A stretch of 64,000 nt of DNA, from contig NC_008048.1 in the NCBI RefSeq assembly GCF_000013985.1, positions 62,001 to 126,000 of the forward strand. The letters are read 5' to 3'. The position numbers and the translations under genes were made by a program. Origin of the DNA: Sphingopyxis alaskensis RB2256. Lineage in GTDB: Bacteria; Pseudomonadota; Alphaproteobacteria; Sphingomonadales; Sphingomonadaceae. The notes beneath the pieces were generated by a model. It ran no database searches. It saw only the letters and a program-made list of their open reading frames with translations, and had not been told where the DNA came from. Shown piece by piece: positions 33,849-42,812 of the stretch. Every line of letters begins with the position of its first letter. Position 1 is the stretch's first letter.

Positions 33849-34686
33849 TCGGGTCTTGGTGACTGGGGGCACGGGCAAGACGGGCGCGCTGGTTGCGCAG
33901 CAGCTTACGGCACGCGGTGTCGAACCCCGCATCGCAACCCGCAACGCCACGATGCCGGAGCAGGTTCGCTTCGAGTGGGGCGACGTTGCCTCCCACCGTA
34001 CCGCGCTCGACGGTGTGGACGCGATCTACTTGGTCGCTCCTACCGACCGAACGGACCACCTGACCGTCATGCGCCCGCTGCTGGAACAGGCCGTGGCACA
34101 AGGAGTGGCCCAGCTGGTGCTGCTGAGCGCATCGTCTATCGACGAGGGCGGGCCGATGATGGGTGAGGTTCATGGGTGGCTCAACGCCAACGCGCCTCGC
34201 TGGACGATACTGCGCCCGAGCTGGTTTATGCAGAACTTCGTTACGCAGCATCTCCCGTCGATCATCAACGAGGGTTGCATCTACTCGGCGACGAAGCATG
34301 GGCGTATCCCGTTCATCGACGCAGCCGACATAGCGGCGGTCGCAGTCGAAGCCTTGGTGGATCCAGTTTTCGGGTCAGGAGAAAGGATCCTGACCGGTCC
34401 TGAAGCTCTCTCATATGACGAGGTTGCGGACCGAATCACCGCCGTGGCCCAGCGCCCCGTCCACCACTGCCGGTTATCGGTGGAGCAGCTTGCACGCCGC
34501 TACGCCGGGTTCGGCATTCCTGAGGGATATGCGGACACGCTCGCGCGCATGGACGACGCGATCTCATATGGGTCGGAGGACAGGACCACAACAGAGGTCG
34601 AGCAAATAACGGGACGCATGCCAACCAAGCTGACCGCCTTCCTCGCCGCTCACAGAGAGGCATATCAGGGGCGCCAATCAGGCTGA
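33841..34686 (+). CDS. NmrA-family NAD(P)-binding protein
   Basis: The ATG at 33841 lies inside the end of the preceding gene. This 281-residue atypical SDR has VTGGTGKTGALVAQQL, VDAIYLVAPTD, LSASSIDEGG and the C-terminal NmrA-type segment. NmrA-like proteins bind NAD(P) and act as redox sensors or as quinone and azo reductases. The operon with a SnoaL-like protein and TetR control suggests a detoxification pair. Confidence 0.88.
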   Translation: MVDRVLVTGGTGKTGALVAQQLTARGVEPRIATRNATMPEQVRFEWGDVASHRTALDGVDAIYLVAPTDRTDHLTVMRPLLEQAVAQGVAQLVLLSASSIDEGGPMMGEVHGWLNANAPRWTILRPSWFMQNFVTQHLPSIINEGCIYSATKHGRIPFIDAADIAAVAVEALVDPVFGSGERILTGPEALSYDEVADRITAVAQRPVHHCRLSVEQLARRYAGFGIPEGYADTLARMDDAISYGSEDRTTTEVEQITGRMPTKLTAFLAAHREAYQGRQSG

Positions 34687-34725
34687 CGGTGACCCGTCCG
34701 CTAAGAATGAGACCACGGTACCGAG

Positions 34726-35007
34726 GTGGTGGCTGGCCGGCAGCCGGGCGCCGACACGATATTCGTTGGTCATTGTCACGGCCATCCCTATGGTGAGATC
34801 GATCTGGTGATTCCGGTCGATGATGCGGTGGAGCTCGCCGGGCCCGGCGATTGGCAGGGTTTGGGCTGGGTTTGCGCGGCGCGCGACACGCTGCATTTCC
34901 TCAAGGTGCGTAACGGCGCACTGATGACCCTAAATTATATGCCTGCGGGCCGTATCCTGTATCAGTTCGATCCCGCCGAGATCCGGGCGCGGAGGGGCGG
35001 CGCATAG
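34726..35007 (+). CDS. N-terminally shortened DUF4863-like protein
   Basis: The GTG at 34726 starts 93 residues, and a stop at 34708 prevents a longer frame. The visible part (FVGHCHGHPYGEIDLVIPVD, PGDWQGLGWV, LMTLNYMPAGRILYQF) resembles, from memory, the cupin-like core of DUF4863/4-hydroxylaminobenzoate lyase proteins. A normal member has more residues in front, so this is a truncated gene or a short variant. It follows the NmrA-like gene by 39 bases without an evident ribosome site. Confidence 0.5.
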   Translation: MVAGRQPGADTIFVGHCHGHPYGEIDLVIPVDDAVELAGPGDWQGLGWVCAARDTLHFLKVRNGALMTLNYMPAGRILYQFDPAEIRARRGGA

Positions 35008-35232
35008 GGCCCCGTCGCAGAGCAAGGCGGCGCAAGCTTTAGATCAATCTAGTTCTTCAGACGCCTCGAGGTGTCCGGACAGCTAAGAGCCAGCCTCGCG
35101 AATACACGTGAATATTGTCGCTGTCATATGCGTCGGACCGCCGTCTGGAGGCTTCGCCGTTGTGTTCCCAGACCTTTCGGCAGCCCGAGCGCACGGCCAC
35201 GGCCACGGCTACGCATCGCATCGCGTATAAAA

Positions 35233-35251
35233 TATATGCGCCGCGCATATA
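35233..35251. promoter_or_regulatory. MarR-type operator A upstream of lysR
   Basis: TATATGCGCCGCGCATATA is a perfect palindrome of 9-base arms around one C. The same sequence, allowing C or T at one position, recurs at 35275 and 54083. Confidence 0.8.
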
Positions 35252-35274
35252 GACAAAGCTGCACACTATGATTA

Positions 35275-35289
35275 TATGCGTCGCGCATA
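35275..35289. promoter_or_regulatory. MarR-type operator B upstream of lysR
   Basis: TATGCGTCGCGCATA, with matching flank TA on the left, has its centre exactly 40 bases from that of operator A. That is about four helical turns, so two dimers would bind on one face. Confidence 0.8.
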
Positions 35290-35359
35290 CTTATTTCGCC
35301 TCTCCCAGGAACGCGGTCTTTCGGAAGAAGCATCAGTCAGGCGCATGGATCGACGGACT

Positions 35360-36235
35360 ATGGAACTCAATCAGGTCAGCTATTTCATCAACTTGGCCAA
35401 GACGCTGAATTTTACAGCGGCCGCTCGCCTGAGCGGTGTGTCGCAGCCGAGCCTGACCCGCGCAATCCGCCGCTTGGAAGAGGAGCTCGGCGGGCCGCTG
35501 ATTCACCGCGACGGGAAAAACAGTCGCCTGACCGGCCTTGGCCGGGACGTCGAGACAGAATTCCGGCGCATGCTGGTGGCGATGCGAAGCGTCCGCAATC
35601 ATTCCGAGAACTGGGCGATGGGGATGCACCGTGTTCTGGATGTGGCGGTCGCGCCGACTGTCGGACCGCAGGAGTTTGCCGCGTTTTTCGAGAGCGCGTT
35701 GGCGGAGGTGCCATCCATTGAAATCAAGCTGCACTCGCTTCAGCCGAACGAGGACACCTCGGACATTCTGTCCGGAAAATATCATGCGTGCATCATGCCG
35801 CGCGAGACAAGGCCGGAGCCTAAGCTCGATGTGCATCCGCTATTCAGAGAGCGCTTCGTACTGGGCTGTTCTGCGAGCCATCCCTTGGCATCCCGCGAAA
35901 TCGTGCGCGGAGAAGACCTGCTCGAGTTTCCTTTCGTCGATCGCCTCAAGTGCGAGTTTCGCGATCAGATCCTCGATCATTTCGCGCGGCACGACCTGCT
36001 CATGCAGCCCCGCTTTCGATCGGACCGCGAGGACTGGGTGCAACACTTCGTCGCCGATGGCACCGCCATATGCATTCTTCCGGAACGATCCGCCACGGCG
36101 CCCGGTCTTGTTACGCGGCCGATCGAGGGATTTGCCCTGGAGCGCGAAGTCGTGATCGCGACGGTATCTGGCTCCACCGCACCCGTCGAGATACGGAAGA
36201 TCGCGCAACTGGCAGCCGGATATGCGTGGCACTAA
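35360..36235 (+). CDS. LysR-family regulator, candidate master of the msr regulon
   Basis: ATG 35360 gives the canonical LysR beginning MELNQVSYFINLAKTLNFT and the winged helix (AAARLSGVSQPSLTRAIRRL). The effector domain has a cysteine in VLGCSASHPL and another in DRLKCEFRD, which could sense oxidants. Two MarR-type operators lie upstream. The first LysR-type box starts only 24 bases after its stop, in front of msrBA, and four more occur in the next 16 kb. It is therefore the best candidate to bind these boxes. Confidence 0.9.
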   Translation: MELNQVSYFINLAKTLNFTAAARLSGVSQPSLTRAIRRLEEELGGPLIHRDGKNSRLTGLGRDVETEFRRMLVAMRSVRNHSENWAMGMHRVLDVAVAPTVGPQEFAAFFESALAEVPSIEIKLHSLQPNEDTSDILSGKYHACIMPRETRPEPKLDVHPLFRERFVLGCSASHPLASREIVRGEDLLEFPFVDRLKCEFRDQILDHFARHDLLMQPRFRSDREDWVQHFVADGTAICILPERSATAPGLVTRPIEGFALEREVVIATVSGSTAPVEIRKIAQLAAGYAWH

Positions 36236-36258
36236 ACCCCGTCGCGAGAGCGTCGGTG

Positions 36259-36313
36259 CTATGGAAACTATAGGCACAGCCTATTGGATAAATCCTAGGC
36301 GCACTGCGATAGT
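36259..36313 (+). promoter_or_regulatory. LysR-type box and promoter, copy A (msrBA)
   Basis: ATGGAAACTAT (36261-36271), then nine bases, then TATTGG (36282-36287). TTGGAT (36284-36289) can serve as -35, with an extended -10 (TGCGATAGT, hexamer 36308-36313) after 18 bases. The stretch 36256-36332 is nearly the same as 51553-51629. Confidence 0.75.
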
Positions 36314-36379
36314 CGGCGCAGTGACTGACACGATAAGCGGCGGCTTTTTCGCCCTCTCAGATCAATATCGGAGACTATC

Positions 36380-36823
36380 ATGAAGTTCGAAAAGTCGCAG
36401 GAAGCTGTTGATCTCCTTACTGCCGAGCAGCGCTACGTCACCCAGGAGTCGGGCACCGAGCGGCCCTTCACGGGGGAGTATGATGACAACAAGGAACCAG
36501 GCATCTACGTCGATATCGTGTCGGGAGAGCCTTTGTTCGCCTCGACCGACAAATTCGACTCGGGTTCTGGCTGGCCCAGCTTCACCAAGCCGATCGTTGC
36601 AGCAAATGTGAACGAGTTGCGCGACAGCGCGCACGGTATGGTGCGGACGGAAGTAAGATCGGTGCACGCCGACAGTCATCTCGGTCATGTATTCCCGGAC
36701 GGTCCCTCCGATCGCGGAGGTTTGCGCTACTGCATTAACTCCGCGTCGCTTCGCTTCATTCCGCGCGACGAGATGGAGAGCGAAGGATATGGCGAATATC
36801 TCGATCAGGTCGAGGAGGCCTGA
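36380..36823 (+). CDS. msrB: Peptide-methionine (R)-S-oxide reductase
   Basis: This 147-residue MsrB has [22 protein letters not shown] and the catalytic cysteine C118 in [11 protein letters not shown]. The zinc-site cysteines of many MsrB proteins are absent, as in the metal-free subtype. It reduces methionine-R-sulfoxide in proteins using thioredoxin. The next gene begins one base after its stop. It is preceded by LysR-type box A. A second MsrB (59993-60436) is closely similar. Confidence 0.95.
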   Translation: MKFEKSQEAVDLLTAEQRYVTQESGTERPFTGEYDDNKEPGIYVDIVSGEPLFASTDKFDSGSGWPSFTKPIVAANVNELRDSAHGMVRTEVRSVHADSHLGHVFPDGPSDRGGLRYCINSASLRFIPRDEMESEGYGEYLDQVEEA

Positions 36824-36824
36824 C

Positions 36825-37364
36825 ATGCACCAGCGCGCTATTCTCGCCGGCGGATGTTTCTGGGGCATGCAGGATCTGATCCGCAAGCAGCCCGGCATCG
36901 TATCGACCCGTGTCGGCTACACCGGCGGCGATGTCCCGGACGCCACTTATCGCAATCACGGCACGCATGCCGAAGGGATCGAGATCATCTTCGACCCGGC
37001 AGTGACGACCTTCCGCAATATCCTGGAATATTTCTTCCAGATCCACGACCCGACGACCAAGAATCGCCAAGGCGGTGATATCGGGCTCTCCTACCGGTCG
37101 GGCATCTATTATGTCGACGAGGAGCAGAAGCGCGTCGCCGAGGACACGATCGCCGATGTGGATGCCTCCGGACTGTGGGATGGCAAGGTGGTGACAGAGG
37201 TCGTGCCGGTCGGAGATTTCTGGGAGGCCGAGCCGGACCATCAGGATTATCTCGAGAAACGCCCGGGCGGCTACACCTGCCATTTCGTCCGTCCCGGCTG
37301 GGTGCTTCCAAAGCGCCAGAAAGTTGATGATGATCAGTCCGCGGCGGGGACGGCAGCGGGATAG
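36825..37364 (+). CDS. msrA: Peptide-methionine (S)-S-oxide reductase
   Basis: The ATG at 36825 lies one base after the msrB stop, behind GAGGAGG. This 179-residue MsrA has [10 protein letters not shown] (catalytic C11), [20 protein letters not shown] and [14 protein letters not shown]. It reduces methionine-S-sulfoxide. Together with msrB it covers both diastereomers. The C-terminus ends in a charged, flexible tail. Confidence 0.95.
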   Translation: MHQRAILAGGCFWGMQDLIRKQPGIVSTRVGYTGGDVPDATYRNHGTHAEGIEIIFDPAVTTFRNILEYFFQIHDPTTKNRQGGDIGLSYRSGIYYVDEEQKRVAEDTIADVDASGLWDGKVVTEVVPVGDFWEAEPDHQDYLEKRPGGYTCHFVRPGWVLPKRQKVDDDQSAAGTAAG

Positions 37365-37503
37365 GCTTAACTGCTGTTGCCGCTCCGCCGATCCCGTTCG
37401 CAATCTTCATGACCGCGTCGTACAACGACGCGGTCATCCAACCCTGCTTCAGAGAGACGGGTCGGTCCATATAGTCGCCATCGCAGCACAGGATCGCAGA
37501 TTT

Positions 37504-38208
37504 ATGCCAGACCTCTCGACCTTTCCTATTACGCAGCGCTGGCCCGCATTGCATCCCGATCGCCTGCAACTCTACGCCGCTCCCACCCCCAATGGCGTCA
37601 AGGTCTCGATCATGCTCGAGGAGACCGGCCTGGCGTACGAGCCCCACCTGGTCGATATCTCGAACAACGAGTCGAAGGATCCAGCGTTCGTATCGTTGAA
37701 CCCCAACGGCCGCATACCGGCGATCATCGATCCGGCTGGTCCTGACGGCAACCCTATCGCCATATGGGAATCGGGCGCGATCCTCCTCTACCTGGCCGAC
37801 AAAACCGGCCAGCTCAATTCGAGTGCGCCCGCGCAGCGTTACGAGACGCTGGCTTGGGTATTCTTTCAAGTATCCGGCGTCGGGCCGACCTTCGGTCAGC
37901 TTGGTTTTTTCCTGAAATTTGCCGGCAAGGACTATGAGGACAAGCGCCCTCGGCAGCGCTTTATCGATGAATCCAAGCGTCTCTTGGGGGTGCTGGACCG
38001 CCAGCTCGAAGGCCGCGAATGGCTTGTCGATGATTATTCGATCGCGGACATTGCGACACTTGGGTGGGTCAACGCACTGGCCGAAGTCTACGCGGCCGGC
38101 GACATCCTCGGCCTCGGCGAATATTCGAACGTCCAGACATGGCTCCGCCGCGGGCTGGCGCGGCCCGCGGTGCAGCGCGGCCTGCGCATCCCTGCGAGAC
38201 CGGCATGA
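37504..38208 (+). CDS. Glutathione S-transferase (YfcG/YghU-like)
   Basis: The ATG at 37504 is chosen because family similarity begins after it. This 234-residue GST has the thioredoxin-like N-domain (LYAAPTPNGVKVSIMLEETG, NPNGRIPAIIDP, ESGAILLYLADKTG) and an all-helical C-domain (SIADIATLGW). The pattern T-P-N-G-x-K-V fits the Nu-class, disulfide-bond reductases acting with glutathione. It follows msrA after 139 bases and overlaps corA by four (ATGA). Confidence 0.9.
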   Translation: MPDLSTFPITQRWPALHPDRLQLYAAPTPNGVKVSIMLEETGLAYEPHLVDISNNESKDPAFVSLNPNGRIPAIIDPAGPDGNPIAIWESGAILLYLADKTGQLNSSAPAQRYETLAWVFFQVSGVGPTFGQLGFFLKFAGKDYEDKRPRQRFIDESKRLLGVLDRQLEGREWLVDDYSIADIATLGWVNALAEVYAAGDILGLGEYSNVQTWLRRGLARPAVQRGLRIPARPA

Positions 38209-39173
38209 GCGTCATCGCTGCTTATTATTACAACAAGGGCCTGCGGGTCCGCGAAATCGCGATCGACGAGCAGGTCCAGCTCGATAAGGATCGCTCCGGC
38301 TTTTGCTGGATCGCGCTTCGCGAGCCCACCGCCGACGAGCTTAAAGCGATCCAAACGACGTATAACCTCCATCCGTTGGCAATCGACAACGCGATGCACC
38401 CGCTCTGCCCGCCCAAGCTCGAAGCGTATAATGAAGAGCTCTATGTTGTCGCTCAGACCGCCGAGCTGGATGGAGACCAGATCCGCTACGGCAAGATGGC
38501 GATCTTCACCGGTCACAACCATCTCATCAGCGTACGGCACGGCAACGGCGGAGCGCTCGGCAATCTTCGCGAGCAACTCGAGGCTTCGCCGGCGCTTTTT
38601 GGCAAAGGTGTCGACTATGTGCTGCATGCGATCCTGCACCGGATCGTCGATCAATATCTTCCCATCTTCGAGATGATCGAGGATGACGTTCTGGCGATGG
38701 AGAGACGATCGCTCGACGACTTTCTCGGACGGGCAGAAATCGACCGCATCTTCGGGCTGAGAAGCGAACTCACGCGCTTCCAGCGCACGCTCGGCGCTAT
38801 GGCTGAACTGGTCCGGAAACTCGTCCGAGGCCATTTCCCCTGCATCAGTTCAGAAGTCAGACCCTATTTCAGCGACGTCGCGGATCATGTCGCTCGCGTG
38901 CAGACCATGGTCGATGGCCTCCTGCAGGTTCTGTCCACCGTCTTCGAGTTCAGCAGCCTGTTGGAAGCGCAAAGAACGGGCGTGACCACGCGCCAGCTCG
39001 CGGCCTGGGCCGCCATATTGGCGGTCCCGACGGCCATCGCCGGGATATATGGCATGAACTTCAGGAACATGCCCGAGCTGGACACGGTCTATGGCTATTT
39101 TGTCGTGCTCGGGTTGATGACGATGTTCTGCCTGTACCTGTTCGTGCGGTTCAAGAAGGCCAAGTGGATATGA
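38205..39173 (+). CDS. corA: CorA-type magnesium/cobalt transporter
   Basis: This 322-residue protein has a long cytoplasmic helical funnel and two C-terminal membrane helices (LAAWAAILAVPTAIAGIYGM and VYGYFVVLGLMTMFCLYLFV). The YGMNF selectivity motif ends the first helix. It transports Mg2+ (or Co2+/Ni2+) inward. Its start overlaps the GST stop, so it is translated with it. Confidence 0.93.
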   Translation: MSVIAAYYYNKGLRVREIAIDEQVQLDKDRSGFCWIALREPTADELKAIQTTYNLHPLAIDNAMHPLCPPKLEAYNEELYVVAQTAELDGDQIRYGKMAIFTGHNHLISVRHGNGGALGNLREQLEASPALFGKGVDYVLHAILHRIVDQYLPIFEMIEDDVLAMERRSLDDFLGRAEIDRIFGLRSELTRFQRTLGAMAELVRKLVRGHFPCISSEVRPYFSDVADHVARVQTMVDGLLQVLSTVFEFSSLLEAQRTGVTTRQLAAWAAILAVPTAIAGIYGMNFRNMPELDTVYGYFVVLGLMTMFCLYLFVRFKKAKWI

Positions 39174-39269
39174 ATAGCGCGCGTTTGCTTTTCATCTCCG
39201 TCAGCTGAGCCGCAACAGCCTCCCTGATATTAGAGCATGTCCAATGCCATGCAAAGCCAAGGTGCAACA

Positions 39270-39842
39270 ATGACATCCCAAGTGACCGACGTCCTAGCAG
39301 CAGTCCAGTCCTTCGTCGCGAAGGGCTACGACCGCGAGTACCGCGTCAAGGACGGCCATCTCATCGATCTCGAACTGGGATCAACGCTCGATCCATGCGC
39401 GATAACCGTCGATGCGGCGTTGCGCCTCGAAAGCGGGGATGATGGAGAAGACGCGTCCAACATATACGCGATTACCGATCCCGCGACCAACCATAAGGGT
39501 CTGCTGATCGACGCCTTCGATGTCTTCGACGAAATCTGTCACCGCGACCTTTCCGAGCGGCTTGTCGCGGATCGGCAAACGACGCCAGCGGGCGACGAGG
39601 ATGTTCCGAGCAAGCACGGCCTGCGCAAAGTCTACAAGAATGAGTTTGAGCGCGATCCCGAGCGCTATGTGCTGCGCGAGGGCTTTCCAGACTTCCCGCC
39701 ATGCCCTTTCGGCGGCGCCTTCAGCATTCTCGGCTTCGATACCGCCGAGCAATCCTATGTCTGGCTTGTAACCAGCATCATCCGGGATTCCCGGCTGATC
39801 AGAGCGCCCTACCAGGGAGATGACGCCCCAGGCGACGAGTAG
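39270..39842 (+). CDS. Two-part protein with small 'PRPP-synthetase-like' annotated N-domain
   Basis: ATG 39270 follows AAGGTG; 39237 is an alternative. Residues 1-95 (VLAAVQSFVAKGYDREYRVK, DDGEDASNIYAITDP, NHKGLLIDAFDVFDEI) match, from memory, a small domain found alone in other bacteria and named phosphoribosylpyrophosphate synthetase without evidence. The C-terminal half (FERDPERYVLREGFPDFPPC, AFSILGFDTAEQSYVWLVTS) is unknown to me. It lies between corA and a GreA-like gene. Confidence 0.55.
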   Translation: MTSQVTDVLAAVQSFVAKGYDREYRVKDGHLIDLELGSTLDPCAITVDAALRLESGDDGEDASNIYAITDPATNHKGLLIDAFDVFDEICHRDLSERLVADRQTTPAGDEDVPSKHGLRKVYKNEFERDPERYVLREGFPDFPPCPFGGAFSILGFDTAEQSYVWLVTSIIRDSRLIRAPYQGDDAPGDE

Positions 39843-39930
39843 CGGGCCGGCGAGCCCAATGGGGGCACTCCCGCGGCGGTGACGGACCGAAGCACGAACT
39901 TTCGAATGATCCAAACACAACGAGGTGATG

Positions 39931-40380
39931 ATGAACTGGAATAAAAGCCACATCCGCGAAACCATGCTTTCGCTGGAGACTGCCGCCCTGCATAGCGCTC
40001 GCACCAATTATCTGGATTATGTCTCCATCGCTCAGCTGGATCGGAGCGAGCCGATCGAGAATGACGAGCAGGCGCAGGCCGAAGTCGCGAGCGACTTGGC
40101 TGAAGCGCTTGACGACACATTGCACGACTATGCCGATAAACTTGAAAAGCTCAGGACGATCGACTTCGGCCCCAAGTCGGCAGTGGAGGAGGGTGCTGTC
40201 ATCAAACTGTCGGGGCGCCATTTCGTGATCGCAGTGTCAACGAGCAAGTTCACCTGTGATGGGCGTGAGTTCATGGGAATTTCAACGATGGCGCCGATCT
40301 TCGAGGCGATCGAAGGAGCACGAACAGGAGAGACCGTGCAGTTCAACGGCCGGGACCTCATCGTAGAAGATGTAGAATAG
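39931..40380 (+). CDS. GreA/GreB-fold C-terminal-like small protein
   Basis: ATG 39931 is five bases behind CGAGG; ATG 39928 and GTG 39925 are alternatives. The 149-residue product has a helical N-half (LETAALHSARTNYLDYVSIA onwards) and a C-half (VIKLSGRHFVIAVSTSKF, IFEAIEGARTGETVQFNGRD) resembling the FKBP-like domain of GreA transcript-cleavage factors. It may bind RNA polymerase's secondary channel, but the coiled-coil acidic tip is not obvious. Function is inferred only. Confidence 0.6.
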   Translation: MNWNKSHIRETMLSLETAALHSARTNYLDYVSIAQLDRSEPIENDEQAQAEVASDLAEALDDTLHDYADKLEKLRTIDFGPKSAVEEGAVIKLSGRHFVIAVSTSKFTCDGREFMGISTMAPIFEAIEGARTGETVQFNGRDLIVEDVE

Positions 40381-40402
40381 GACGCCCGTCGCAGTAGGCG
40401 CG

Positions 40403-41683
40403 CTAGTGCCGGGCGGCCTCCGTCTCTGACTCCATGCATATCATCACATCAAGAGATCCCGTGATCATCGGTGTGCTTGGAGAGCGGGCAGCCTTGGCGT
40501 GGATGCGGCGCCTTGGCTGGCTGCTCCCGATAGCCAACACCGCCAATATGGCAAGCAATGCGGCCGCATAAAGGAACAGCCCACCGGGGCCGGCGATAGT
40601 CATCGCAGCACCCCCGATAAGGGGTCCGGCGGCTGTCCCGATCCCGTTGAGCAGCAGAAGCCCGCGGGCGGTACCGAGCAGCCGGCCGGCCGGAAGGTCG
40701 TCGTTGGCAACCGCGAGACACAATGAATAGATCGGGATGCCAAAGCCGCCGAACAGCGCGCCCGCCGCGAGGAGCAGCGGCAGGGGCGCCCCTACCGCGA
40801 GGGCGACGCCGACGGCCGCCGCTGCGGACGCCAGGGCCGCAGCGGCGATGACAAGGTTCCGCGACACGCGATCCGAAAGCCAGCCGAGGGGCCACTGCAA
40901 TAGGAGCGTCCCACCCAGCACCGCAGCCATGAAAGCGGAGATGCCGCCGACATCGAGTCCGATCCTCTGGGCGAAGTTCGGGCCCATGCCCCAAAAACCG
41001 CCGATAGCCAGGCCAGCGAGGAAAGCGCCAGCCGCAGCGAGCGGTGATGCGCGCACGAGGTCGCTGAACGCGACCCGTTCCTGTGTCACCTGCGCCGGCG
41101 GATGGCTGGGCAGCAAGGTGATCGGAACCACCGCCGCGGAAATTAACAGCGACACGATAAGGAACAAGGTCATGTCGGCGGGCGGGGCGACGTTGAGCAA
41201 GGCCTGGCCGATGGCCCATGAGCCCATCGAGACGACTCCGAAGATCGACAGAAGTTGGCCGCGCGTGGATGGCACTGCATGGGCGTTGAGCCAGCTCTCC
41301 GTTGCGAGGATCATGCCCGCGTAGGCGAAGCCCGTGATCAGGCGAAGCGGTATCCAGGCGATCGGTTCCACGAGCGCAACATGGAGAAGGGCAGTCATCG
41401 AGGCGATCGCCGCAAAGCCGGCAAAGGTTCTGACATGACCCACGGCGACGATGATCCGCGGCAACATGAGCGCGCCGATCGTGAAACCGGCGAAGTAGAA
41501 CGACATCATCGCGCTGATCGCGCCGGACGAGAAGCCCTCCTGGCCGGCCCTGACGATCAGGAGCGTGCCCAGCAAACCATTACCCAGCAGCAGAGCCGCG
41601 ACGCTCGCCAGCAACGCCGCCACCGGTGCGAGCTTGAGGCCACGTCGGCCCGCCGACCGCATGCTATCCATCGCCGGGCTCAT
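40403..41683 (-). CDS. Major facilitator superfamily transporter (YcaD-like)
   Basis: ATG 41683 overlaps the stop of the short gene upstream (ATGA 41680-41683). The 426-residue protein shows about 12 hydrophobic helices and MFS motifs such as GWLSDRVSRNLV. GFAYAGMILATESWLN resembles the YcaD/efflux-like group. It probably exports a small molecule. It is the last gene of a minus-strand run that starts with DUF2218 at 42742. Confidence 0.88.
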   Translation of the reverse strand: MSPAMDSMRSAGRRGLKLAPVAALLASVAALLLGNGLLGTLLIVRAGQEGFSSGAISAMMSFYFAGFTIGALMLPRIIVAVGHVRTFAGFAAIASMTALLHVALVEPIAWIPLRLITGFAYAGMILATESWLNAHAVPSTRGQLLSIFGVVSMGSWAIGQALLNVAPPADMTLFLIVSLLISAAVVPITLLPSHPPAQVTQERVAFSDLVRASPLAAAGAFLAGLAIGGFWGMGPNFAQRIGLDVGGISAFMAAVLGGTLLLQWPLGWLSDRVSRNLVIAAAALASAAAAVGVALAVGAPLPLLLAAGALFGGFGIPIYSLCLAVANDDLPAGRLLGTARGLLLLNGIGTAAGPLIGGAAMTIAGPGGLFLYAAALLAILAVLAIGSSQPRRRIHAKAARSPSTPMITGSLDVMICMESETEAARH

Positions 41684-41928
41684 TTTAGCGCCTGACGCGA
41701 CGGTCGATACGCTGCCGCGCTGATGAACTGGTCGAACGCTTCGCACCAGATGACGACCGTGTTGTAGTCGCGAACATCGATCCCGACAGGCACGTCGACG
41801 ATGGCCTGATAGGCTGCCGGCTTCGGCGGCCTGGCCGCGGTGAGGATTGGCAGCGTGTAAATGCCGGCCGCAAAACCAATGCCGAGCATTGCGAGGTGGC
41901 TGGCGGTCAGGAAGAGCCAAGGCCGCAC
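41680..41928 (-). pseudogene. DM13 protein with internal deletion
   Basis: The GTG at 41928 starts 82 residues. Residues 1-35 (HLAMLGIGFAAGIYTLPILT) match the N-terminal anchor of DM13-domain proteins. Residues 40-75 (AIVDVPVGIDVRDYNTVVIW, then CEAFDQFISAAAYR) match the last strand region of the same domain. The central 90 or so residues of the domain are missing but the frame is kept, so the copy is probably non-functional or a short variant. It lies three bases after the TlpA-like gene and overlaps the MFS gene. Confidence 0.65.
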
Positions 41929-41931
41929 GGA

Positions 41932-42402
41932 TTACACCAGCTCCAGATCCTTTACGATCCTGTCCGCGTCGAGATGGAAGTCCGAGAAGACGATACGGCC
42001 GCCAGCGTCAATGATCGAGAACCAGGGCGTTCCTCGCGTGCGATAATCCTCCATGAAGGTAGGCAGCGTCGCGCCGACCAGTGGTTCATCATGGCCGAAG
42101 GCGACAGGAAGCGCATATTCGAGCTGGTTCACACGCAACTTCTCGAAGGTGTTTTCATCCGCACCTTCGAAGACGGTCTGGATCACCGCAAATCCCACGC
42201 CCCTGGGGCTCAATGCACTATGCAATCTTTGTAGCGTCGGGAAGCCATGCACATGGCAGCCGCGGCACCAGTGCTGGAAGGCGAACAGGATCTTTGGGCC
42301 GGAGCCGAGATCCGACAGCTTGAGCGGCCCGGTGCTTTCTCCGTCCGCGCCGATCCATTTCTGCACCCGAAGATCCGGCGCTTGGGGTTCGAGCATGCTC
42401 AT
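41932..42402 (-). CDS. TlpA-like thioredoxin-fold protein
   Basis: ATG 42402 follows GGAGG at five bases. The 156-residue protein has a redox-like site QHWCRGCHVHGFPTLQRL (CRGC), a thioredoxin fold, and RGTPWFSIIDAGGRI with the cis-proline loop. There is no signal peptide, so it is probably cytoplasmic. It follows DUF2218 by 49 bases and precedes the DM13 remnant. Confidence 0.85.
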   Translation of the reverse strand: MSMLEPQAPDLRVQKWIGADGESTGPLKLSDLGSGPKILFAFQHWCRGCHVHGFPTLQRLHSALSPRGVGFAVIQTVFEGADENTFEKLRVNQLEYALPVAFGHDEPLVGATLPTFMEDYRTRGTPWFSIIDAGGRIVFSDFHLDADRIVKDLELV

Positions 42403-42451
42403 CTGATCCTCCAGCGCGATGAAGAACCGCGGCGAATTGTGGTGCGCGCTA

Positions 42452-42742
42452 TCATGATATGTCATTCCAAACGCATCGGACCCCGGTGTCGTGCTCCGCG
42501 ACGCGATCAACAAGCGTGGCGACCGATTGCTTGGTTGCATCGAAACGTTCGCGATCTTTGCCCACGAGCCTCAAGGAGAGGCTGTCGCCGTCCGCAGTTA
42601 ATATAAGCTCGCCGCCCGGAAGCTGGATTTCGGCTGTCAGCGCGTCATATCGAACCGGGTAAGTATGAACCCACGCCTCAGCGAGTCTCGTCAGATATCG
42701 ACTCGATTCGATCGTAGCGATGCGTGCCTCGGCCTCGATCAT
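42452..42742 (-). CDS. DUF2218 protein
   Basis: This 96-residue protein has ARIATIESSRYLTRLAEAWV, then HTYPVRYDALTAEIQLPGGE and LILTADGDSLSLRL. These are the alternating blocks of DUF2218, a small family often found beside siderophore or redox genes. The function is unknown. It heads a minus-strand run with TlpA-like, DM13 remnant and MFS genes. Confidence 0.85.
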   Translation of the reverse strand: MIEAEARIATIESSRYLTRLAEAWVHTYPVRYDALTAEIQLPGGELILTADGDSLSLRLVGKDRERFDATKQSVATLVDRVAEHDTGVRCVWNDIS

Positions 42743-42812
42743 TTAGAAACTCCCGGTGTTGGTGTTTGGGCGCACAGCTCTTGGTCAGTACCGCCATTAT
42801 AATGCGGGGGAG

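Larger units (their letters stand above)
35008..35359. other. Long regulatory region upstream of the LysR gene
   Basis: No supported gene. It holds two perfect MarR-type palindromes (35233-35251 and 35275-35289) and a half site ATATGCGTCG near 35127. This is the densest regulatory region in the window and implies tight control of the LysR regulator. Confidence 0.6.
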
